A DNA stretch of 64,000 nucleotides from Dialister sp. UBA7295 (lineage in GTDB: Bacteria; Bacillota; Negativicutes; Veillonellales; Dialisteraceae). Position 1 is the first letter of the stretch, and each line of letters opens with the position of its first letter. Below, in pieces: positions 1 to 7,990 of the stretch. The translations under genes and the position numbers were made by a program. The notes below the pieces were generated by a model that was not told the DNA's origin, searched no databases, and was given only the letters and a program-made list of their open reading frames with translations. The stretch covers positions 1-64,000 of the forward strand of contig DKQZ01000112.1 in the NCBI GenBank assembly GCA_002471975.1. Reading direction: 5' to 3'.

Positions 1-69
1 TATTTCCCCTAAAGTTTTTAAAATAATAATTTCTATTATTGTACACCCCCCCTGCATCATTCCGGAAAT

Positions 70-111
70 AAAAAATCGTGAACCTTCTTTTCGGAAGTTT
101 CACGATTTTTT
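70..111 (-). terminator. Terminator of guaA
   Basis: A 13-bp stem (AAAAAATCGTGAA paired with TTCACGATTTTTT) sits directly after the guaA stop and gives a T run on the minus strand. The A and T runs on both sides mean it could also stop transcription arriving from the left. Confidence 0.8.
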
Positions 112-121
112 GTTATTTCAA

Positions 122-1660
122 TTATTCCCATTCGATCGTTGACGGCGGTTTGGAGGTGATGTCGTAGACGACTCTGTTGACTCCTGCCACTTCGTTGCAG
201 ATTCGGCGGCTCATTTCATCCAGGACTTCCCAGGGGAAGCGGAAATAATCGGCCGTCATGCCATCGGAGCTGGTAACGGCTCGGATACCCACGGTGTAGT
301 CATAGGTTCTTTCATCTCCCTGGACGCCTACGGAGCGGATGGCTGCGGGGAGGATGGCAAAGGACTGCCAGATGTCATTATAGAGACCATGCTGTTTGAT
401 GACGTCTCTCACGATGAAATCGGCTCTGCGAAGGATATCCAGTCTTTCCGGGGTGATTTCACCGATGATGCGGATGGCCAGGCCCGGTCCCGGGAATGGC
501 TGGCGGTTGACGACTTCTTCCGGAAGGCCCAGCTGACGGCCCAGTTCGCGGACTTCATCCTTGAAGAGTTCGCGGAGCGGTTCGATGAGCTTGAATTTCA
601 TGTCTTTCGGGAGTCCACCCACATTGTGATGGGATTTAATAGTAGAAGCAGTAGCCGTACCGGATTCGACCACGTCAGGATAAAGAGTACCCTGGACGAG
701 GAATTTCACGTCTTTCAGTTTGTTGGCTTCTTCCTGGAAGGTGTGAATGAATTCGGCGCCGATGGTCTTTCTCTTCTTTTCCGGTTCGGTCACACCCTTC
801 AGGAGGGACATGAAGTGAGCGGAAGCATCGATGTGGACCAGTTTCATATTGAATTTATTGGTAAAAGTATCGACGACCTGTTCTGCTTCGCCAAGGCGCA
901 GGAAACCATGGTCTACGAAAACGCAGGTCAGCTGATCTCCAATAGCTTTATGGACAAGGACAGCAGCCACGGAAGAATCAACACCACCGGAGAGAGCGCA
1001 GATGACATTGTGATTTCCCACCTGTTCACGGATATTTTCCACGGCAATATCGATGTAGTTGCCCATGGACCATCCGCCTTTACATTCGCAGATCTTGAAG
1101 AGGAAATTCTTCAGCATGGTGGTGCCTTCAGGAGTATGGACGACTTCCGGATGGAACTGGACACCAAAGAACCGTCTGGCTTCATCGGCCATGGCTGCCG
1201 TCGGGGTGAGATCGGTATGACCGGTGAGGCCAAAGCCTGCCGGCATATCGGTGACGGCATCGCCGTGGCTCATCCAGACTGCGGTCTTCTGGGAAACTCC
1301 TTCAAAGAGGGCAGAGCTTCCGTTTCTGTAAAATTCCGTGTGGCCGTATTCGTGTTTTTCCGGCTTTGATACTTCGCCGCCCAGATCTTTGGCCATGAGC
1401 TGCATACCGTAGCAGATGCCGAGAATCGGGATGCCTGCCTTGAATACGTCTTTATCTACCTGGGGCGCATTTTCCGCATTCACGCTGGACGGGCCGCCGG
1501 AGAAGATGATGCCTTTCGGGTTCTGGGCAAGGATTTCTTTTGCCGATTTGTTGTATGGCAGGATTTCGCAGTATACGCCGCATTCACGGACACGCCGTGC
1601 AATGAGCTGGGCATACTGGCCGCCAAAGTCAACAATCATGACGATTTCCTGATGCTTCAT
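122..1660 (-). CDS. guaA: GMP synthase (glutamine-hydrolysing)
   Basis: Converts XMP, ATP and glutamine to GMP in the cytosol, the last step of guanine nucleotide synthesis. The N-terminal amidotransferase half has the nucleophile in GICYGMQLM (Cys about 83) and FHPE (about 169-172). The ATP-pyrophosphatase half opens with SGGVDSSV (about 224). The C-terminal dimerisation domain ends in TIEWE, as usual for the family. Length is 512 aa from the start at 1660, which has AGGAGG a few bases upstream; an in-frame ATG at 1732 lacks a ribosome site. A TATAAT-like -10 lies near 1697-1702 on the minus strand, so it may have its own promoter. guaB lies 31 kb away in this window, so the two guanine genes are not in one operon. 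Confidence 0.97.
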   Translation of the reverse strand: MKHQEIVMIVDFGGQYAQLIARRVRECGVYCEILPYNKSAKEILAQNPKGIIFSGGPSSVNAENAPQVDKDVFKAGIPILGICYGMQLMAKDLGGEVSKPEKHEYGHTEFYRNGSSALFEGVSQKTAVWMSHGDAVTDMPAGFGLTGHTDLTPTAAMADEARRFFGVQFHPEVVHTPEGTTMLKNFLFKICECKGGWSMGNYIDIAVENIREQVGNHNVICALSGGVDSSVAAVLVHKAIGDQLTCVFVDHGFLRLGEAEQVVDTFTNKFNMKLVHIDASAHFMSLLKGVTEPEKKRKTIGAEFIHTFQEEANKLKDVKFLVQGTLYPDVVESGTATASTIKSHHNVGGLPKDMKFKLIEPLRELFKDEVRELGRQLGLPEEVVNRQPFPGPGLAIRIIGEITPERLDILRRADFIVRDVIKQHGLYNDIWQSFAILPAAIRSVGVQGDERTYDYTVGIRAVTSSDGMTADYFRFPWEVLDEMSRRICNEVAGVNRVVYDITSKPPSTIEWE

Positions 1661-1748
1661 TGTTTCCTCCTGTAGGGAAAAATAAGTGGATTTGTTTATT
1701 ATATCATAGATGTCCTCATAGCGCTCATGCATGGGGACGATGAGAATA

Positions 1749-1832
1749 GCCGTTAGCCGTTAGCAGTTAGCCGTTAGCAGTTAGCCGTTAGCAGTTAGTC
1801 GTTGGCTGTCAGCCGTAAGCTGTCAGCGGACA
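1749..1832. repeat. Heptad tandem repeat, 12 units (GCCGTTA type)
   Basis: Twelve consecutive 7-bp units fill the gap between the phosphoribosyltransferase stop and guaA: GCCGTTA and GCAGTTA alternate for seven units, then drift through GTCGTTG, GCTGTCA, GCCGTAA and GCGGACA. The 7-bp phase is kept throughout. Variation is mostly at positions 3 and 4 of the unit. It belongs to the dispersed heptad family found at many other sites in this window. Confidence 0.9.
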
Positions 1833-1845
1833 GTGGGAAGTGACT

Positions 1846-2397
1846 TTATTTCGCATCGAAGAGGGGCAGGGGTTCGAGGAAGATGATGTCTTTCCGTTTG
1901 GCTGCATCTCCTTCTGCCAGAATGGCTGCTTCACCGATGACTTTTCCGCCCGCTTTGGATACCAGTTTTTCCATGGCTTTCATGGAGCCGCCGGTACTGA
2001 TGACATCGTCCACGAGGAGGATATTTTTCCCTTTGATCAGTTCCACGTCGGTCTGGGAAAGGTAAAGTTTCTGTTTGCCGGCGGTGGTGATGGATTCATC
2101 TTCCACCCAGATCGGATTTTCCATGTAAGCCTTGGTGCCTTTGCGGGCACAGATATAATTCCTCATGCCCAGGTCTTTGGCCAGCTCATGGGCAAGCGGT
2201 ATGCCTTTCGTTTCAGCCGTGAAAATCAGATCTGTTTCTTCCGGCACTTTCTTTGCCAGTTCTTTGGCGCATTTTTCAACGATTTCCGTATCGCCAAGAA
2301 TGACGAAACCGGCAATGGCCATTTTGTCGGAAATATTGAGTACCGGAAGCTGTCTTACGCAGCCTGCCACATGAAGTTCATAATATCTTTTTGCCAT
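1846..2397 (-). CDS. Purine phosphoribosyltransferase (adenine PRT-like)
   Basis: A type I phosphoribosyltransferase of 183 aa that would condense a free purine base with PRPP to make a nucleotide. The PRPP-binding signature is NILLVDDVISTGGS (about residues 124-137). An acidic pair and a following Thr-Gly-Gly are typical of the fold. Overall spacing resembles adenine phosphoribosyltransferase, but the N-terminus differs from classical Apt, so the substrate (adenine, guanine or xanthine) cannot be fixed by eye. AGAGGTG precedes the ATG. It lies just upstream of guaA on the same strand, separated by a heptad repeat array, which fits a purine salvage role. Confidence 0.85.
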   Translation of the reverse strand: MAKRYYELHVAGCVRQLPVLNISDKMAIAGFVILGDTEIVEKCAKELAKKVPEETDLIFTAETKGIPLAHELAKDLGMRNYICARKGTKAYMENPIWVEDESITTAGKQKLYLSQTDVELIKGKNILLVDDVISTGGSMKAMEKLVSKAGGKVIGEAAILAEGDAAKRKDIIFLEPLPLFDAK

Positions 2398-2411
2398 ATC
2401 GCACCTCTTTA

Positions 2412-2451
2412 TAAAAAGCCGCCTTTTCCCGGGTACAGAAAATCAGGCGGG
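2412..2451 (-). terminator. Terminator of the secreted protein gene
   Basis: CCGCCT at 2420-2425 pairs with AGGCGG at 2445-2450, and the minus strand then runs into a T tract. It lies between the stop at 2460 and the phosphoribosyltransferase start. Confidence 0.6.
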
Positions 2452-2459
2452 CACCAAAA

Positions 2460-3527
2460 CTACTCTGCTGCCGTGGTGATATCCGTCTGGGACGGCGGAT
2501 TTTTGATGATTTCCACCTGCGGCGCCTCCGTAATCGTAATGACTACATCGGAGGCATTTTCCTGGGAAGATGGTTCTGCCGGAACAGATTCATCACCGGT
2601 CTCTCCCGGCAGGGCTTCCGAAGAAGGTTCTCCCGGCGGAAGAGCTTCCCCATTCTTTTCCCCATAATCTACCGGTTGTCCATCTGCTGCCGGACTTTCC
2701 GGAGATCCGGGACTGTTTTCATTTCCCGATGGTTCCGGACTCTCTCCCTTTGTCCCCGGTTCAGGATGATTTTCCACAGGAATCGTATCCGAAGATGACG
2801 GCTGTGGACGGCTGTCTCCGCTGTCTACGGAAACGACGATCACTTCCGGCGTCTGATTTCCGTCTGTCCCGGGAAGGGTTTTTGGTTCCGCCGGAGGAGT
2901 TTCTTTCTTTTCTTTTACCGGGGAATCGGAATCACCGGTCTTTTTATCTTTTCCCTCCGGCGAAGGCCCTTTTTCCACATTTCCCTTTTTCTTCTCGGCC
3001 GGTTCCGGAAGAGGAGACTCCGCCTCCAGGGGAATGGAGTCCGGTGGCACCGCTTTGCCCAGTTTGTCCTTTTTCTTATCCATGATTTTCAGGATCTGTC
3101 CGGAAAAGACGTCTCTCCTCCCATCATTTCCCAATTCTTCCCGGATGAAGGAAACTGCCCGCTGGGCGGGATCATCAGTATCGGAGGGAATCTCTCTCCA
3201 TTTGTCGTCTTTCCCCAGGGCCCAGGACTTTCCCTCCACGTCATAGCGTAGGTGAAGCCAGCCTTCTGCCGTCTTTTTGCCGGAGGAAATATCAAGTACC
3301 CGGACCTTTGCCTGGAGTCCGTCTTCAAAGACGTCTTCTATTTCCAAAGTGGAAAGGTTCAGGAAGAGTCCCGTATTTCCATCATTATAAATTCCGCCCG
3401 TATTTCCGATCATGGGCAGATTTTTGTTTCCGTTCAGATAATAATGTTCGTATGCTTCTGCCGCTCCGCCGAAAAGGATAAAGAGGGAGGTCCCCAGGGC
3501 GAGCGTCCATTTTTGAAATCTGTTCAC
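2460..3527 (-). CDS. Secreted protein with long low-complexity Pro/Glu/Ser tail, unknown
   Basis: Not recognised. The 355-aa product opens with a signal peptide (KWTLALGTSLFILFGG, likely cut after AEA near residue 25). A folded-looking region to about residue 155 is rich in Tyr, Trp and Gly (YEHYYLNGNKNLPMIGNTGG). The last 200 residues are Pro/Glu/Ser/Asp-rich with many PE, SP and EKK runs and few hydrophobics, like a disordered spacer that crosses a cell envelope layer. No sorting motif or C-terminal anchor is seen. The product is therefore predicted to be exported to the periplasm or cell surface. Confidence 0.7.
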   Translation of the reverse strand: MNRFQKWTLALGTSLFILFGGAAEAYEHYYLNGNKNLPMIGNTGGIYNDGNTGLFLNLSTLEIEDVFEDGLQAKVRVLDISSGKKTAEGWLHLRYDVEGKSWALGKDDKWREIPSDTDDPAQRAVSFIREELGNDGRRDVFSGQILKIMDKKKDKLGKAVPPDSIPLEAESPLPEPAEKKKGNVEKGPSPEGKDKKTGDSDSPVKEKKETPPAEPKTLPGTDGNQTPEVIVVSVDSGDSRPQPSSSDTIPVENHPEPGTKGESPEPSGNENSPGSPESPAADGQPVDYGEKNGEALPPGEPSSEALPGETGDESVPAEPSSQENASDVVITITEAPQVEIIKNPPSQTDITTAAE

Positions 3528-3637
3528 CTGTCATGCCCTCGCGAATCATTGAATCTATTATTTATTTTACTATAAATTCAACGGTTTTAATACTCTTTAC
3601 GGAGAAAAAGATGGCCCTGCTTTTTTATTATCCCAAT

Positions 3638-3666
3638 GAAAAACCGGTATGGAATGACCATACCGG
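3638..3666 (-). terminator. Terminator of the 3.7 kb gene
   Basis: CCGGTATGG (3644-3652) pairs perfectly with CCATACCGG (3658-3666), and the minus strand continues into TTTTT. It follows the stop of the gene ending at 3679. Confidence 0.85.
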
Positions 3667-3678
3667 CAATGGATTCTA

Positions 3679-4497
3679 TTATGCTCCCAATTCGTCCAGC
3701 AATTCTTCGGCTGTATCGATGGAGTCAAGGATTTCTTCTCTGACAGTCACGTCGTCATTGAGGAAACGGATTTCGGAGAGAGCGCGAATGAGGAGCGCGA
3801 TCTGGGCCGTACGGCCGATGAGGATTTTCTGCTCCGGATCATATTTCTTCCAGTCGTAGCCGTTGGAAGTCACGATGGATTTGATATCGTCGATCCCGTC
3901 TTCGAAATAATCGGAAAGGTCCATGAGAGCATCTTCCCCTCTTCTTGCCTGATGGCGGACTTCCTGCATAAGGACGCACATATGCTTGACTTCCTGCTGG
4001 AATTTCTGAAGCTTTTCACTGATTTCTTTCAGCGCTTCCGGAGTATCTTCTTTTTCCCCGTATTCTTCAAGTCCTTCGATTTCCGGAACCACTGCATACT
4101 GGTCAAGGACACCGGCGCCGAAACCGATGGCGTCCATGGCACTGTTCATATTCACCACGGTCATGGCTTTGGAGGACATGTTTTCCAGTTCATTCCAGCT
4201 CTTTCTTTCCTTGTTGAAATGGTCCAGGCCGGACAGATTTTCGCAGTCATGGAAGTCCACATTTTTCAGCTGCGCAAAGAGGGCTGTAAATTTCTTCATA
4301 TCTCCGGACATGAGGGAAATGCGGACCCGGTCCAGATTCCCCAGTTCATTTTCCGCACGGGCTTTGGCGCGGTTGATTCTCTTGGTGGCACGATGTTTTG
4401 CCCTTTCCACTTCACCGCTGATGGTTTCCGGTTTTGCAGATCTGGAACCGCCGCCAAGGGTACCTGAAATCAGGCGAAGAATAAAAGAAATAGACAT
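3679..4497 (-). CDS. Unknown helical protein, paralogue A
   Basis: Not recognised. The 272-aa product is mostly charged helix: a basic N-terminal stretch rich in Arg, Lys and Ala (RAKHRATKRINRAKARAE), then a region with LMSGDMKKF and FHDCENLSGLDHF, then the C-terminal block SDYFEDGIDDIKSI and GYDWKKYDPEQKI. These blocks recur in the same order in the next gene (4694-5515), so the two are tandem paralogues. There is no signal peptide or clear membrane segment, though the first 20 residues are mildly hydrophobic. The start at 4497 has GGAGGAG upstream. A promoter is at 4547-4576. Confidence 0.75.
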   Translation of the reverse strand: MSISFILRLISGTLGGGSRSAKPETISGEVERAKHRATKRINRAKARAENELGNLDRVRISLMSGDMKKFTALFAQLKNVDFHDCENLSGLDHFNKERKSWNELENMSSKAMTVVNMNSAMDAIGFGAGVLDQYAVVPEIEGLEEYGEKEDTPEALKEISEKLQKFQQEVKHMCVLMQEVRHQARRGEDALMDLSDYFEDGIDDIKSIVTSNGYDWKKYDPEQKILIGRTAQIALLIRALSEIRFLNDDVTVREEILDSIDTAEELLDELGA

Positions 4498-4546
4498 ATT
4501 GACTCCTCCTTCAGTGGACACTTAGTCTTATAACCAATTCCTTATT

Positions 4547-4576
4547 ATTATATCACAAATCATAGACTGTAACCAA
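4547..4576 (-). promoter_or_regulatory. Sigma-70-type promoter for paralogue A
   Basis: On the minus strand TTGGTT, an 18-bp spacer and TATAAT lie about 50 bp before the start at 4497. Confidence 0.6.
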
Positions 4577-4693
4577 TGGAAAGACCGGTCATTGCATTTA
4601 TGAATCAGGCAGGTTCCCACAGGCCCAAATCCTGTCTTCCTGCCGGCGCAGGAAGAGGAATAAACCTTTCAGGCTGATTTCAGGAATATTTCT

Positions 4694-5515
4694 TCAGGCA
4701 TCACGGAAATTCAGAGCCCTTCTTGCTTTCTCAATATTCTTTTCACTGGTCTCGCTCACTTCGCCGGTGGAATCATCCATGAGGTGCGGGAAGAGGGAGG
4801 TGATGAGCTGGGCTACCTGGATGGCCCTGGCGATCTGCATTTTTTCCGACTGACTGTAGCGGTTCCAGTCTTCCCCTTTTTCATTGAGGATGGCCTTGAC
4901 ATCTTCAATGCCGTCCACGAAGTAATCATGGAGATCATTCAACGCATCCGCTTCCTGTCTTGCCTTGTCCGCGATTTCTTCCAGTTTCGTCGTGAGGCCT
5001 CTTACATAAGCCTGGTAATCCTTCAGTTCCTTTATGAGGCCGGCAATATATTCCTTGTCCATGGCGTGAAAACGCTTGTTATCCACTTCCACTTTCGGCA
5101 GGGAAATGACGCCGTCCAGAATGCCGAAGCCCAGCATCATGGGAGTAAACCCGATGGAGCTGACTGTCCCGATATCGGCAATGGCATCGGCCTTGGCAAT
5201 CATATCATCTACCTGGAACCCTTCATGGATAAAGGTTTCAATTCCCGGCAGTCCTTCGCAGTCTTTCGGATTGAAATTGCGGATGCGGGAGCAGTATTTC
5301 GTAAATTCTTCCATATGACCGGAAACGGCAGATACCTTGGCCCGGTCCATTTCGCCCACTTCATACTGGCCCCGGGACCGGAGGCGGAGTACTCTTCTTC
5401 TCACCCGGCGAAATGCTTTATGAAGTTCCCATTCCAGATCCTTGATATAACCCGGGTCCTGGATTTTTCCATCCTCCATGTCCTGAAGAACCTGTAGAAC
5501 ATAAGTAATAGTCAT
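4694..5515 (-). CDS. Unknown helical protein, paralogue B
   Basis: Not recognised. At 273 aa it matches paralogue A block by block: RRVRRRVLRLRSRGQYE, VSGHMEEFTKYC, NPKDCEGLPGIETF, LHDYFVDGIEDVKAI and GEDWNRYSQSEKM. Sequence similarity is moderate, so the duplication is old. A glycine-rich hydrophobic patch near residues 120-135 (SSIGFTPMMLGFGILDG) has a counterpart in paralogue A (MDAIGFGAGVLDQ). AAAGGAGG precedes the ATG with good spacing. The family looks like a cytoplasmic or peripheral helical bundle; no enzyme motif is visible. The C-terminus ends after STGEVSETSEKNIEKARRAL. Confidence 0.75.
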   Translation of the reverse strand: MTITYVLQVLQDMEDGKIQDPGYIKDLEWELHKAFRRVRRRVLRLRSRGQYEVGEMDRAKVSAVSGHMEEFTKYCSRIRNFNPKDCEGLPGIETFIHEGFQVDDMIAKADAIADIGTVSSIGFTPMMLGFGILDGVISLPKVEVDNKRFHAMDKEYIAGLIKELKDYQAYVRGLTTKLEEIADKARQEADALNDLHDYFVDGIEDVKAILNEKGEDWNRYSQSEKMQIARAIQVAQLITSLFPHLMDDSTGEVSETSEKNIEKARRALNFRDA

Positions 5516-5902
5516 TTTAATTCCTCCTTTGTGTCATTGGAAATCCTGCGCAGAAGGATCAAAAAACAGCCGCCCCGCTGCCGCCGCTGTTTTCATCCAG
5601 CGCCGGTGCCGGGAATGATGTTTTTATTCATGCCTTCATTTAAAACCTTTTATTACATCTTTAATTATACACCATATGAAAAAATCGATTTTAATAAAGC
5701 CTTACATTTATTAGAGAAAAAATTTATAGGATACTTTACAATTTACGATTTGCAGGGCGCCCTGTACATTTTATTCCTTTCCGCCTGTCCCTGGGATTCG
5801 GATGGTATTTCTGTACCCTGAATTGTTTCTGCTTTCTTTCAGGGGATGCTTCCGCCCTTCGGCAGCAAAACATTTTCCACCGGCCGGGCGCGCAAAATTT
5901 TC
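5516..5902. other. Intergenic stretch, no gene supported
   Basis: An AT-rich gap between paralogue B and the tRNA-Ser promoter. It holds a perfect 12-bp palindrome CAGGGCGCCCTG at 5753-5764. A short frame here has no ribosome site and looks accidental. Confidence 0.5.
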
Positions 5903-5932
5903 TTGACAAGGGAGACTCTCTTAGTATATACT
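5903..5932 (+). promoter_or_regulatory. Promoter of tRNA-Ser
   Basis: TTGACA (5903-5908), 18-bp spacer and TATACT (5927-5932), with the mature tRNA starting 19 bp further on. Confidence 0.85.
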
Positions 5933-5950
5933 GTTTTAGGTCAGCACTAT

Positions 5951-6040
5951 GGAGCGTTACTCAAGAGGCTGAAGAGGACGGTTTGCTAAATCGTTAGACC
6001 GGTTTCCGGTGCGGGAGTTCGAATCTCCCACGCTCCGCCA
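5951..6040 (+). tRNA. tRNA-Ser(GCU)
   Basis: A 90-nt class II tRNA. The acceptor strands GGAGCGT and ACGCTCC pair perfectly, discriminator G and an encoded CCA follow. The anticodon loop contains GCT, reading AGC/AGU serine codons. A long variable arm and the GTTCGAATC T-loop are present. Confidence 0.97.
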
Positions 6041-6042
6041 CA

Positions 6043-6084
6043 AAGGACCCTGGAAGTGGTTATCCATTTCCGGGGTCTTTTTTC
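6043..6084 (+). terminator. Terminator of tRNA-Ser
   Basis: AGGACCC-TGGAAGTGG pairs with CCATTTCCGGGGTCT and ends in TTTTTT directly after the tRNA. Confidence 0.9.
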
Positions 6085-6213
6085 TATGCTTTGTTCATTT
6101 CCCATTTTGGAAAGGGCGCTTTCCATCCTGAATTTCCTCTTGTGTTTCCCGTCTTGCATGGGGTACTATTAAGCCATATCCTTATATTTCAAAATTTCCA
6201 AGGAGGCTTTTCC

Positions 6214-7221
6214 ATGGCACAGACTAAGAGAGAACTCGTGAAGGCAGCTCTTGACTGTAAACCGGTGGACCGCGTACCGGTAGGTTTCTGGCATCATTTC
6301 CTGGCAGACCAGAGACACGCAGACGCACTGGCCAATCATACGGCCTGGGTAGACAACCTGGCAGGACATGACAGATTTTACAATTCCTGGCATCCCGATT
6401 TCGTGAAAATCATGACGGATGGCTTTTTCCTCTATCCCCATGAGCAGCTTCACGACCTGAAATCCATCAAAGATGCGGTTCATATCAGGCCTCTGGGCCG
6501 CCATTCCGACTGGGTCCAGAAACAGGTGGAACTCTGTGGCATCCTTACTGAACGGTACGGCAGAGAAGTCATGGTTTTCTATAATCTTTTCGCCCCCACC
6601 CGGTGCATTGAATTCCAGCAGACCGGAAAAGATGCCAAAACCGTGATCTGCGGATTCATGAAAGAAGATCCGGAAGCACTGAAAGAAGTGATGTCAGTCC
6701 TCACGGAAGATATTTCCACTCTGGCCAAAGCAGTCATTACGGACGGTCATGCCGACGGCGTCTACCTTTCCGTACAGAATATCCCCCATCCCGATATGAC
6801 GGAAGAAAAATACAAAGAGTTCATCACTCCCTCTGAAATAGCAGTCCTCAAGGCGGCCAATTCCGTATCCGACTATAATCTTCTCCATATCTGCGGTTAC
6901 ATGGGCTGCCATAATGATCTCACCTGGTATAAAGACTATCCTTTCAAAGCAGTCAACTGGGCTGTTGCCTTTGAAGGAATGCCGCTGGAAAAGGGTGAGG
7001 AAATATTTGATCACAAATGCGTAATCGGCGGCTTTGATAACAATCCGGAAGGCCTCCTCTACTCCGGCACAAAAGAAGAAGTGGAAAAAGAAACAGGCCG
7101 CATCCTCTCTGCTGCCGGCACCAGAGGAGTCATTCTGGGCGCAGACTGCACCGTGCCGAAAGACATCGATCCCGAGCGGTTCAACTGGGTCAGGGACGCA
7201 GCGGCGAAATTCGGGAAATAA
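6214..7221 (+). CDS. Uroporphyrinogen decarboxylase-family protein, methyltransferase-like
   Basis: A 335-aa TIM-barrel protein of the URO-D superfamily. The family includes HemE and the MtaA/CmuA methylcobamide methyltransferases. HICG near residue 230 and a later Cys in GADCTVP near residue 310 resemble the His-X-Cys...Cys zinc site of the MtaA group rather than HemE. It could therefore move a methyl group between a corrinoid and a thiol. No heme biosynthesis gene and no corrinoid protein gene is adjacent, so the substrate is unknown. The start at 6214 has AGGAGG eight bases upstream; an in-frame upstream start at 6091 would overlap the tRNA terminator region and lacks a ribosome site. Confidence 0.85.
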   Translation: MAQTKRELVKAALDCKPVDRVPVGFWHHFLADQRHADALANHTAWVDNLAGHDRFYNSWHPDFVKIMTDGFFLYPHEQLHDLKSIKDAVHIRPLGRHSDWVQKQVELCGILTERYGREVMVFYNLFAPTRCIEFQQTGKDAKTVICGFMKEDPEALKEVMSVLTEDISTLAKAVITDGHADGVYLSVQNIPHPDMTEEKYKEFITPSEIAVLKAANSVSDYNLLHICGYMGCHNDLTWYKDYPFKAVNWAVAFEGMPLEKGEEIFDHKCVIGGFDNNPEGLLYSGTKEEVEKETGRILSAAGTRGVILGADCTVPKDIDPERFNWVRDAAAKFGK

Positions 7222-7228
7222 GGCATGA

Positions 7229-7277
7229 GCCGTTAGCCTTTAGCCGCTAGCAGTTAGCCGTTAGCCGTTAGCCGACA
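7229..7277. repeat. Heptad tandem repeat, 7 units (GCCGTTA type)
   Basis: GCCGTTA, GCCTTTA, GCCGCTA, GCAGTTA, GCCGTTA, GCCGTTA and GCCGACA run without a gap, beginning seven bases after the stop codon of the URO-D-family gene. Confidence 0.9.
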
Positions 7278-7339
7278 GTTTTCCGATCACGGTTTGCAGT
7301 GAACTTTGCATTCATTCGGCTTTTACAACTGAAGTCAAT

Positions 7340-7372
7340 AAAAAGGACATCTCTCATGGGATGTCCTTTTTG
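7340..7372 (+). terminator. Terminator after the URO-D-family gene
   Basis: AAAAAGGACATC pairs with GATGTCCTTTTT around the loop TCTCATGG. Confidence 0.85.
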
Positions 7373-7465
7373 TATGCCGGGCAAGAAATACCCTGAGCTG
7401 CAGAGTGTACCCATTTCGCAAAATATAAACTAGCGGGGCCGCCTTCAAGGACCACAATCAGGGCA

Positions 7466-7680
7466 AATGTCCCTAACCATTCCTGCCTGAAATCTCGCTA
7501 ATATAAAATGGCGCCCCTTCCTATCCAAGGGCGCCACCTTCACGAAGAACGAACAACGAATAACGAAGAACGATTCAGGACTAATACCCCTATCCATTCC
7601 CGCCTGAAATTCCACTACATACGAAATGGCGCCCTTTATTATCCAAGGGCGCCACCTTCACGAAGAACGAATCACGAATC
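7466..7680 (-). repeat. Two tandem heptad-hairpin units after the DUF3006 gene
   Basis: Two copies of one unit lie head to tail. Each has a shared lead-in (CCATTCC-GCCTGAAAT), a GGCGCCC...GGGCGCC hairpin and a heptad array. Read on the minus strand the order is heptads, GTGAAGGTGGCGCCC, loop, GGGCGCCATTT. The heptads start at 7541 (CACGAAG, AACGAAC, AACGAAT, AACGAAG, AACGATT) and 7659 (CACGAAG, AACGAAT, CACGAAT). The hairpin plus T tract on the minus strand could terminate the operon ending at 7769. Confidence 0.85.
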
Positions 7681-7768
7681 TTGCTGATGGGATTACTCAA
7701 TCCCGCCGTGGTGAGGCTGACTCACGAAAACCGTAACTGGCTCAGTCCATACCGGGCGATGCATGTCT

Positions 7769-7990
7769 CTACTCATCCCCATTCATCCGTTTGATTTCCG
7801 CCAGCAGGTCTTCCGCTTCGGAAAGGGCATCTTTTTCCCTTCCCTCATTGTGTTTGAAAGTGATATCGATGGCCATGCCTTCGTAAATATCTTCGAACCA
7901 GTCTGCCGGAAGGATGATGGTTTCTTCATCATCCGTCATGAGGACCGCTTTATCTTCTTCAATTCGGTCTACAATGGTTTCCTTTTTCAT
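7769..7990 (-). CDS. DUF3006 family small acidic protein
   Basis: A 73-aa protein of the DUF3006 type: KETIVDRIEEDKAVLMTDDEE, then a LPADWFED segment and an acidic helix. The family is small and cytoplasmic and is often encoded beside ComEC-like metallohydrolases, exactly as here. Its ATG overlaps the stop of the hydrolase gene in TAATG, so the two are probably translated together. Its function is unknown; a partner or inhibitor of the hydrolase is a guess. The heptad-hairpin units at 7466-7680 follow. Confidence 0.85.
   Translation of the reverse strand: MKKETIVDRIEEDKAVLMTDDEETIILPADWFEDIYEGMAIDITFKHNEGREKDALSEAEDLLAEIKRMNGDE

Noticed and set aside
5531..5821. 96-codon frame before tRNA-Ser
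   Set aside because: No ribosome site and a composition change halfway; looks accidental.
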